From NCBI GenBank assembly GCA_964523975.1, contig CAZGBM010000071.1, positions 1 through 9,071 of the forward strand: a DNA stretch of 9,071 nt, read 5' to 3'. Every line of letters begins with the position of its first letter. The first letter of the stretch is position 1. A model generated the notes under the pieces. That model was not told the DNA's origin, did not search any database, and was given only the letters and a program-made list of their open reading frames with translations. This document shows positions 1-4,949 of the stretch, one piece after another. Both the position numbers and the translations under genes were made by a program. The DNA is from JAFGHJ01 sp964523975. GTDB lineage: Bacteria > Hydrothermota > UBA3072.

Positions 1-1202
1 CCTTTAAAGATTTCACGAACTCCCAGAAATGTAGCATCATCTCTCGGGTCATAGGGTGTTGAGACGTAGATCGTGTTCGGGTCGTTCGGATGCAACGCTC
101 CTAAACCTACGTAATCTTCTTCGTCGTCATACATTTTCTTGCCAGCTTTGACAAGATAGGTAGGTGTCCAGCTTGAGCCGTTAAAACGGCAGTATATGAA
201 GCAGTGGTTGGGGTCGCTCGAAGGACCGCCGGTTCTTGCGGATATTATCGCGGCAATCGTTCCGTCTTCATATCTCTGGACGTCATCATTCCAGCAATTC
301 GTCATCGTGTAAGTATTCAAAACCGTGTTGGCTGCGAAAACAGTTGTGAAATTATTTGTTGTTGGGATAAAGGATTTATCATATATATCGGAGTCTACTT
401 CAGTACCAGAGGAATTGTATACCTTGCCGTTTTGTATGTAAGCGTGATATATGCTGGTGTTGTAATTGCGGGGATGAGTTTCCGTGCAAATAAAATCGAT
501 ACGGTCAACGCCGTTTCCCCAGTATTTGTAATAACCTTTAGTATATCCCCCCACTCCTGTTCCAGCTGTTAATTGACCGCCATAAGCCCATCTGTCTCCG
601 CCATTATCGGAATACATAAAATTAGGGCTTCCTCCGTCGTTGCCGCGTGCAAAATTGAATATTCTGCCCTCGTCAGAAAGATAATATAAATTCGAATAAG
701 TGGTTTGGTAATCTGAGCCGCCAGGTATCGAGTCATCCCAGCTGAATTCATATTCCGTTCCCCATACGCCGGCATCATATATTCTGAAAAAGGAACTTTT
801 CAGACCAAAATGCGCCGCGTAAAAAGCGGTATATTTACCGTCGGGACGTACCAGAAGACCGGGTGCGTGATGGTCGTCACAATAAAATTGTCCGCCTCCC
901 TGTCTGAGAATATGCCTTTGTTGTCTCATTGATTGAAGGTCAAAAACAACCGCTTCAACATCTCCGAAACGAGTATAATTACCGCAGCCTGAATCCGAAG
1001 CTATGGAACCAACAATCAACTTCCCGTTGGCGGTGTCAACGACTGCTCGCTCGTCCTGATACCAGCACCATGCACCGTTGTCATTGAATTGAATCAGGTT
1101 GCCGTGGACGATATCTTCGGTCTGCGCGAAAACTGTCGGACTTAATAGAGTAAACATGAATATGGAAAACAAAGATTTTTTGCCGTAAAAATTTGAATCC
1201 AT
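1..1202 (-). CDS. Secreted BNR_4-family beta-propeller protein, C-terminus cut by window edge
   Basis: The reading frame is open from ATG at 1202 to the window edge (about 400 codons), so the C-terminus is missing. Residues 1-26 look like a Sec signal peptide: KK at 8-9, a hydrophobic stretch to about residue 24, then VFA-QT as a likely cleavage site. Then come WCWYQDERA (about 45-53), DDHHAPGLLVRPDGKY (109-124), the Asp-box-like YSDNGGDRW, TETHPRNYNTSIYHAYI, and near the edge DYVGLGALHPNDPNTIYVS. These are hallmarks of the BNR_4 family (PF15892), whose members are secreted proteins of Bacteroidota, Planctomycetota and candidate phyla. The PL24/PL25 ulvan lyases have this kind of propeller. 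The start is fixed by AGGAG at 1212-1216, 9 nt upstream, and by a promoter at 1244-1271. A role in polysaccharide binding or cleavage is inferred; the substrate is unknown. Confidence 0.85.
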   Translation of the reverse strand, partial: MDSNFYGKKSLFSIFMFTLLSPTVFAQTEDIVHGNLIQFNDNGAWCWYQDERAVVDTANGKLIVGSIASDSGCGNYTRFGDVEAVVFDLQSMRQQRHILRQGGGQFYCDDHHAPGLLVRPDGKYTAFYAAHFGLKSSFFRIYDAGVWGTEYEFSWDDSIPGGSDYQTTYSNLYYLSDEGRIFNFARGNDGGSPNFMYSDNGGDRWAYGGQLTAGTGVGGYTKGYYKYWGNGVDRIDFICTETHPRNYNTSIYHAYIQNGKVYNSSGTEVDSDIYDKSFIPTTNNFTTVFAANTVLNTYTMTNCWNDDVQRYEDGTIAAIISARTGGPSSDPNHCFIYCRFNGSSWTPTYLVKAGKKMYDDEEDYVGLGALHPNDPNTIYVSTPYDPRDDATFLGVREIFK

Positions 1203-1243
1203 TTACAAAGGCTCCTTTTTTGTTTTGTATCGGTAGCGCCTTA

Positions 1244-1271
1244 ATAGTAATTGAATTTATATATATGTCAA
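1244..1271 (-). promoter_or_regulatory. Sigma-70-type promoter for the BNR_4 gene
   Basis: Read on the minus strand, a perfect -35 box TTGACA (1271-1266) is followed after 16 bp by TACTAT (1249-1244), 4 of 6 to the -10 consensus. This predicts a start near 1237 and a leader of about 35 nt carrying AGGAG ahead of the ATG at 1202. Seen in sequence; activity is inferred. Confidence 0.6.
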
Positions 1272-1354
1272 CTCTGATGTTAGGGTTTGGGATTGGAGGT
1301 TAAGTTTTAGAAAAAGTTTGTGTTCTCTGTGGTAAATATTACAGTTAAAATGTC

Positions 1355-1378
1355 AGGAAGTTAGGAGGTTGGGAAGTT
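1355..1378 (+). repeat. Degenerate 8-bp unit, three copies
   Basis: Three adjacent octamers differ by one or two bases: AGGAAGTT (1355-1362), AGGAGGTT (1363-1370) and GGGAAGTT (1371-1378). No coding function is apparent. Confidence 0.5.
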
Positions 1379-1409
1379 AAAGCTAAATAAGAAATGAGAT
1401 GTGTGGTGT

Positions 1410-1436
1410 GATTCGTGATATTCGTGCTATTTGTTG
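1410..1436 (+). repeat. Degenerate 9-bp unit, three copies (ATTCGTG family)
   Basis: Three nonamers, GATTCGTGA, TATTCGTGC and TATTTGTTG, follow each other with exact 9-bp spacing. The same word family forms both arms of the hairpin at 4788-4868, where one arm has it in this orientation and the other in reverse complement. Confidence 0.6.
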
Positions 1437-1501
1437 TTGAACTAAGCTCTTTGCTCTTAGTTTTTCGCTGTTAGCTTAAAAACAAATAAAAAAATAAGTG
1501 T

Positions 1502-1521
1502 AGATCCGTGTTAATCCTTGG
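1502..1521 (+). repeat. Degenerate 10-bp unit, two copies (TAATCNGTGT family)
   Basis: AGATCCGTGT and TAATCCTTGG form a two-unit copy of the 10-bp word family that has three units at 4919-4948 beside the HtrA-like gene. Confidence 0.45.
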
Positions 1522-1530
1522 CTATTTAAA

Positions 1531-1577
1531 GGTTCGGGTTACGTGTTTTGAGTTGCGGTTTACAAGTTTCGAGTTAA
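1531..1577 (+). repeat. Degenerate 7-bp tandem repeat, about six units
   Basis: The stretch parses as GGTTCGG, GTTACGT, GTTTTGA, GTTGCGG, TTTACAA, GTTTCGA and a partial GTT, all with 7-bp spacing. The units vary but keep a GTT start in most copies. It directly adjoins the hairpin element at 1576-1693. Confidence 0.5.
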
Positions 1578-1693
1578 AAAAACAAAAAAAATTTGCACAT
1601 GTGGGACATGTAATTTATATGGAAATAAAAACAAAAAAAATACAAGTTCTACATTCTCTACATGTAAAAGAATTAGGGTGTGAGTTGGGTTTT
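1576..1693 (+). repeat. 118-bp intergenic hairpin element, copy 1
   Basis: This aligns almost end to end with 3177-3292 (copy 2), at roughly 80% identity by eye. It opens with an A-rich run, then three 9-bp units ACATGTGGG, ACATGTAAT, TTATATGGA (1597-1623), an A-rich loop, and three units ATACAAGTT, CTACATTCT, CTACATGTA (1640-1666) that are the imperfect reverse complement of the left arm. A GGTGTGAGTTGGGTTT tail follows. Its end is 144 nt before the purD start; copy 2 ends 146 nt before rarA. I do not recognise it as a named element. Confidence 0.75.
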
Positions 1694-1725
1694 AAATATC
1701 AAAGTAAATGGTGGGGGTGGAGTTG

Positions 1726-1777
1726 CTCTGTGTTCTCCGGGTATTTTTTCTTTGTGTCTTGGTGTCTCTGTGGCAAA
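1726..1777 (+). repeat. Degenerate 9-bp units (CTTTGTGTC family)
   Basis: CTCTGTGTT and CTCCGGGTA (1726-1743) are followed by TTTGTGTCT, TGGTGTCTC and TGTGGCAAA (1751-1777), each group with 9-bp spacing. The reverse complement of the same word type sits at 4737-4754 right after the rarA stop. It ends 8 bp before the purD -35 box. Confidence 0.5.
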
Positions 1778-1785
1778 TTTTCTCC

Positions 1786-1813
1786 TTGACTTTTAGTTTT
1801 TTTTCGATATAAA
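1786..1813 (+). promoter_or_regulatory. Sigma-70-type promoter for purD
   Basis: TTGACT (1786-1791) and TATAAA (1808-1813) are each 5 of 6 to consensus and are separated by 16 bp. The predicted start near 1820 lies inside the 14-bp tandem repeat and gives a leader of under 20 nt. No purine riboswitch or PurR-type palindrome was recognised. Confidence 0.6.
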
Positions 1814-1840
1814 TGGAAATACTATGATGGAAATACTATG
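1813..1840 (+). repeat. Exact 14-bp tandem duplication carrying the purD start codon
   Basis: ATGGAAATACTATG occurs twice with no spacer (1813-1826 and 1827-1840). The last ATG of the second copy is the purD start. Each copy also supplies GGAA six nt before the following ATG, the only ribosome-site-like sequence there. Confidence 0.8.
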
Positions 1841-3103
1841 AAGGTATTGGTAGTCGGGGGAGGTGGGAGAGAGCATACTCTGGGATGGGCACTTTCAAAA
1901 AGTGGTAAAGTATCAAAACTCTATTTTGCACCCGGAAACGGAGGAACGTCTTACTTAGGAGAGAATGTTGGTTATTCCAAAATCAAAGACATTTTTAATT
2001 TCGCAAAAAAAGAACAAATTGACTTTACTGTTGTTGGTCCTGAACAACCGCTGGTTGATGGTATCGTTGATTTGTTTGAAGATGCGGGATTAAATATTTT
2101 TGGACCTAAAAAAGATGCAGCCTTGCTTGAAGGAAGCAAAGCATTTTCAAAAGAGGTTATGGCATCCGCAAATATTCCTACTGCTTCGTTCGAAATATTT
2201 GATGATTTAAATGCTGCAAAGAGATATGTTGAAAAAATTGGAGAACGTTCGGTAGTAAAAGCGAGCGGGCTTGCTGCGGGAAAAGGTGTTATTGTATGTT
2301 ATAGTAAAAAAGAAGCTCTCGAGGCGCTTGAATCTTTAATGCAAAAAGAAATATTCAAAGAAGCGGGGAAAACAGTTGTAATCGAAGAACTTTTAGTTGG
2401 AGAAGAGGTTTCCGTATTGGCTATTATTTCCGGAGATAAGATACTTCCTTTTCTTCCTTCCCAGGACCATAAAAGAGCGTATGATGATGATAAAGGACCG
2501 AACACGGGCGGTATGGGTGCATATGCTCCGACGCCTTTCCTTCGCGAAAAAGACCTGCCCGAAGTGAAAGAAAAAATTTTCAGACCTGTAATAAAAGGAT
2601 TGAAGAAAAGAGGAATCGAGTACAAAGGTGTTCTTTACGGCGGGTTGATAATGACGGAAGATGTACCAAAGGTTCTTGAGTTTAATGTTAGATTCGGTGA
2701 CCCGGAGACACAGGTTATCCTTCCTCTTTTAGAAGATGATTTGTTGAATGTTTTGATTAGAGCTAACGATTATAAATTACCGGATACGCTTAATTGCAGC
2801 CGGAATTCCGCACTGGCAGTTGTTATGGCTTCGAAAGGTTATCCCGAAGGTTACGAGAAAGGTTTCGAGATTGATATACCTGAATCTGATTGTACGGTTT
2901 TTCATGCCGGAACAAAAGTAGAAGAAGGTCGTTTTTATACTAGCGGAGGAAGAGTTTTAGCTTGCGTGGGAATCGCTGAAGATCTAATGAGTGCGAAAGA
3001 AAAAACTTATCGTTGTGTCGAGAAAATCGAATGTTCGAATCTTTACTATCGGAAAGATATTGGAGATAAAGGTATCAAATGCTTGTCGCGGCAAAGCCGC
3101 TAG
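1838..3103 (+). CDS. purD: Phosphoribosylamine-glycine ligase (GAR synthetase)
   Basis: PurD joins glycine to 5-phosphoribosylamine using ATP, the second step of de novo purine synthesis, in the cytoplasm. The 421 residues match the usual family length (about 420-430). Visible signatures are the N-terminal GGGGREH loop (7-13), VVGPEQPLVDG (65-75), EGSKAFSKEVM (98-108), the ATP-grasp VVKASGLAAGKGV (139-151), the HKRAYDDDKGPNTGGMGAYA stretch (211-230) and the metal and nucleotide-binding EFNVRFGDPETQ (281-292). The start at 1838 begins directly with the KVLVVGGGGREH strand, so nothing is missing. No other pur gene is in the window; a promoter sits just upstream. The last residues (CLSRQSR) are encoded across a GC-rich mini-palindrome, suggesting that intergenic repeat DNA reaches into the end of the gene. 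Confidence 0.97.
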   Translation: MKVLVVGGGGREHTLGWALSKSGKVSKLYFAPGNGGTSYLGENVGYSKIKDIFNFAKKEQIDFTVVGPEQPLVDGIVDLFEDAGLNIFGPKKDAALLEGSKAFSKEVMASANIPTASFEIFDDLNAAKRYVEKIGERSVVKASGLAAGKGVIVCYSKKEALEALESLMQKEIFKEAGKTVVIEELLVGEEVSVLAIISGDKILPFLPSQDHKRAYDDDKGPNTGGMGAYAPTPFLREKDLPEVKEKIFRPVIKGLKKRGIEYKGVLYGGLIMTEDVPKVLEFNVRFGDPETQVILPLLEDDLLNVLIRANDYKLPDTLNCSRNSALAVVMASKGYPEGYEKGFEIDIPESDCTVFHAGTKVEEGRFYTSGGRVLACVGIAEDLMSAKEKTYRCVEKIECSNLYYRKDIGDKGIKCLSRQSR

Positions 3104-3110
3104 TTAATTT

Positions 3111-3358
3111 AAAAATCAAATATCAAAATGGAAAGTCAAAAATCGCTCTCGGCTCACCGCTTACGGCTAACCGCAGAAAAAAACAAAAAAAATTACACAT
3201 GTAGGTCATGTGGTCCATATAGAATTAAAAACAAAAAACTACAGGTTCTACATTTTCTACATGTTAAAAAATGGTGTGTGGGGTTGGGTTTAGCGGAAAG
3301 CGGATGACTGATAGCGTAATAAGTCATTTTGCTTTTTAATTTTTGATATTTAATTTTA
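3111..3358. repeat. Concentric nested inverted repeats between purD and rarA
   Basis: Three unrelated inverted pairs are nested around one centre. The outer pair is 3111-3128 with 3341-3358 (A-rich, sharing AAATATCAAAA; about 16 of 18 match). The middle pair is 3144-3172 with 3287-3316 (GC-richer, sharing AAGCGG; about three quarters match with gaps). The inner pair is 3197-3223 with 3239-3265, the arms of hairpin element copy 2. Transcribed in either direction, the region could fold as one long interrupted stem. There is no gene in this 335-bp gap; the rarA -10 box lies 50 bp beyond it. Confidence 0.65.
3177..3292 (+). repeat. 116-bp intergenic hairpin element, copy 2
   Basis: This is the partner of 1576-1693. 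The left arm is ACATGTAGG, TCATGTGGT, CCATATAGA (3197-3223). The right arm is CTACAGGTT, CTACATTTT, CTACATGTT (3239-3265), a clear CTACANNTT nonamer in triplicate. It has the same orientation and almost the same distance from the next gene as copy 1. It sits at the centre of the nested palindrome. Confidence 0.75.
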
Positions 3359-3407
3359 TAGGAAGCAATTAATGAAATCAAATGATATGTTTTTTATGGT
3401 AAACATT

Positions 3408-3413
3408 TATAAT
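3408..3413 (+). promoter_or_regulatory. Probable -10 box for rarA
   Basis: A perfect TATAAT predicts a start near 3420, giving a leader of about 19 nt with AGAGG at 3422-3426 before the ATG at 3439. No good -35 hexamer lies 16-18 bp upstream, so the call is tentative. Confidence 0.4.
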
Positions 3414-3438
3414 AAGGATAAAGAGGTATCTATCTATT

Positions 3439-4737
3439 ATGGCGAATTTATTTGAGAGAGGAAAGGGTAATCCTCCTTTATCATACCGGGTCAGACCGAA
3501 AACATTAAATGATTTTGTAGGACAGGAAGAAATAGTGGGTCCGGGAGCTCCACTAAGAAATCTTATAGAAACAGGGAATCTTCCTTCTTTGATTTTATGG
3601 GGTCCCCCGGGTTCGGGCAAGACAACACTTGCTTATATAATTTCCAACCATATAAAAGCCAATTTTGAACGTCTCAGCGCTACAGAAAGCGGGGTAAAAG
3701 ATATGAGGGAAGTAATTCAGAAAGCAAAATATCTTTTGCAGGATAAGAATAAGAGAACAATCCTTTTCGTAGATGAAATTCACCGTTTCAATAAAGCTCA
3801 GCAGGATGTGCTTCTGCCCTGGGTAGAAAACGGGACGCTTATCTTAATCGGAGCCACAACCGAAAATCCATCCTTTGAAGTCGTTTCTCCTCTGCTTTCA
3901 AGAGTAAGAACTTATATTTTAAAGCCGTTGTCTCCGGAACATATCGAAAAAATAATAGATAGAGCTCTGAAAATCGACGAAGAGCTTAAGAGAATCGATG
4001 TCGAGATAAACGAAGAAGCGATGGAGTATCTCGTTAGGGTTTCTCAGGGAGATGCAAGAGTGGCGCTCGATGTTTTAGAAGCAAGTGTTAAAATCTCTGC
4101 AAGTGAAAAACGAAAAATAGACAGGAAGATGGTAGCGGATATTCTCCAGAGACAGGTTATATATGACAAATCGGGCGAGGAACATTACAATCTGATTTCC
4201 GCTTTTATAAAATCCATTCGTGGCAGCGACCCCGATGCTGCACTTTACTGGATGGTAAGGATGCTGGAAGGTGGGGAGGACCCGCTTTTTATTGCAAGGA
4301 GAATGGTAATCCTTGCATCGGAAGATATCGGTAATGCAGACCCCCTTGCCTTGCAGGTAGCAGTTGCAGCAAAGGAAGCGGTAGATTTTGTGGGAATGCC
4401 CGAGGCGGGAATAATTCTTTCTCATGCCGTAACCTATCTTGCGTCGGCTCCTAAAAGCAACGCTTCATATATGGCTTATAATAAAGCAAAAAAGTTTTTA
4501 AAAGACCATCCTAATGAGGGTGTTCCTCTTCACCTTAGAAATGCTCCTACAGAGCTTATGAAGGAGGCAGGTTATGGGGAAAATTATAAGTACCCACATG
4601 ATTATCCCGGGCATTATGTATCGGAATCCTATTTTCCCGAGGGCGTGAAAAAGAAGATTTTTTACGAACCTACCGAGTTAGGTTGGGAGAAAAATATAAA
4701 GGAAAGACTGAGGAAACTTCGAGAAAAAGAAAATTAA
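3439..4737 (+). CDS. rarA: Replication-associated recombination protein A (RarA/MgsA), AAA+ ATPase
   Basis: RarA is a clamp-loader-related AAA+ ATPase that acts at stalled replication forks and gaps, in contact with SSB and DNA ends. The 432 residues compare with about 447 in E. coli. Seen are the N-terminal PLSYRVRPKTLNDFVGQEE (13-31), Walker A GPPGSGKT (55-62), Walker B ILFVDEIHRF (108-117), sensor 1 GATTENPSF (138-146), the arginine-finger segment LLSRVR (152-157) and SQGDARVALD (202-211). The family-specific C-terminal tetramerisation part has YWMVRMLEGGEDPLFIARR and ASEDIGNADP (about 250-282) and PLHLRNAPT (353-361). All ATPase residues look intact. The nearest ribosome-site-like sequence, AGAGG at 3422-3426, is 12 nt from the ATG, rather far. 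The gene is followed at once by a repeat word and faces the HtrA-like gene. Confidence 0.96.
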   Translation: MANLFERGKGNPPLSYRVRPKTLNDFVGQEEIVGPGAPLRNLIETGNLPSLILWGPPGSGKTTLAYIISNHIKANFERLSATESGVKDMREVIQKAKYLLQDKNKRTILFVDEIHRFNKAQQDVLLPWVENGTLILIGATTENPSFEVVSPLLSRVRTYILKPLSPEHIEKIIDRALKIDEELKRIDVEINEEAMEYLVRVSQGDARVALDVLEASVKISASEKRKIDRKMVADILQRQVIYDKSGEEHYNLISAFIKSIRGSDPDAALYWMVRMLEGGEDPLFIARRMVILASEDIGNADPLALQVAVAAKEAVDFVGMPEAGIILSHAVTYLASAPKSNASYMAYNKAKKFLKDHPNEGVPLHLRNAPTELMKEAGYGENYKYPHDYPGHYVSESYFPEGVKKKIFYEPTELGWEKNIKERLRKLREKEN

Positions 4738-4787
4738 CCACAAAAACCACAAAGTTTTTTACTGTTTCCCCAGCATCCCATTTTTTA

Positions 4788-4868
4788 ACAACAAATAGCA
4801 CAAATTTCACAAATAAATTAAGAATAATTATTTTTATTAATATTTGTGTTATTCGTGTGATTCGTTGT
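4788..4868. repeat. 28-bp-arm imperfect hairpin made of 9-bp units
   Basis: The left arm 4788-4815 and right arm 4841-4868 are inverted copies that match at 22 of 28 positions, with a 25-nt AT-rich loop. Each arm divides into three nonamers: ACAACAAAT, AGCACAAAT, TTCACAAAT on the left; TATTTGTGT, TATTCGTGT, GATTCGTTG on the right. The word family also occurs at 1410-1436. Confidence 0.7.
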
Positions 4869-4918
4869 TTCTAATTTGGGTTATGGGTTTGGGTTTTTTA
4901 ACAAATAGGAATTTTCTT

Positions 4919-4948
4919 TAATCTGTGTTAATCTTGTGTAATCTGTGG
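4919..4948 (+). repeat. Degenerate 10-bp unit, three copies (TAATCTGTGT family)
   Basis: TAATCTGTGT, TAATCTTGTG and TAATCTGTGG follow each other with exact 10-bp spacing and end one base short of the stop codon of the minus-strand HtrA-like gene. A two-unit relative lies at 1502-1521. Confidence 0.6.
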
Positions 4949-4949
4949 T

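Larger units (their letters stand above)
1203..1837. other. 635-bp divergent intergenic region, mosaic of short degenerate repeats
   Basis: No convincing gene lies here. The two ends hold the promoters of the BNR_4 gene and purD. Between them are runs of short degenerate tandem units with differing periods: GTGTTCTCTGTGG at 1320-1332, period 8 at 1355-1378, period 9 at 1410-1436, period about 7 at 1441-1478, period 10 at 1502-1521, period 7 at 1531-1577, a 118-bp hairpin element at 1576-1693, and period 9 at 1726-1777. Unlike in the other two intergenic regions, I found no inverted partner for most units; nearly all G/T-rich units read along the plus strand. Confidence 0.6.
4737..4949. repeat. 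Nested inverted repeats between convergent genes, abutting both stop codons
   Basis: The last A of the rarA stop begins ACCACAAAAACCACAA (4737-4752). On the other strand, the base after the HtrA-like stop begins ACCACAGATTACACAA (4949-4934). The two match at about 12 of 16 and point towards each other. Between them lies the hairpin 4788-4868, with T-runs at 4755-4760 and 4892-4898. The region has no gene. It might act in bidirectional termination, but the stems are AT-rich and no classical GC hairpin with a U-tract is present. Confidence 0.6.

Noticed and set aside
204..572. Plus-strand open frame opposite the BNR_4 gene
   Set aside because: The minus-strand frame carries clear family motifs throughout; this is its shadow.
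1591..1635. Codon-like conservation (HVGHV..E.KTK) between the two hairpin element copies, with changes mostly at third positions
   Set aside because: Copy 2 has a TAA shortly upstream, no start codon, and an indel that changes the frame before the right arm. With two copies the pattern is weak, and the 9-nt period alone makes a triplet pattern likely.
1508..1789. Open frame of 93 codons on the plus strand
   Set aside because: It consists of the tandem words and hairpin element copy 1, has no ribosome site, no recognisable domain and low-complexity composition. It is a repeat-derived frame.
3372..3455. Small frame of 27 codons starting MKSNDMFF with GGAAG six nt upstream, overlapping the rarA start
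   Set aside because: A ribosome-site-like sequence is present, but the likely rarA -10 box lies inside it, there is no recognisable domain, and such short AT-rich frames are frequent by chance. A conserved frame in relatives would change this.
4788..4868. Classical rho-independent terminator for rarA and the HtrA-like gene
   Set aside because: The stem is long but AT-rich with mismatches and a 25-nt loop, and no U-tract directly follows either arm. A role in termination is possible but not shown.
4683..4874. Plus-strand frame overlapping the rarA end and the convergent region
   Set aside because: It is formed by the rarA end in another frame plus repeat words; no ribosome site or domain.
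1203..4949. CRISPR array
   Set aside because: The repeats are short, degenerate and have no regular unique spacers; no cas genes are present.
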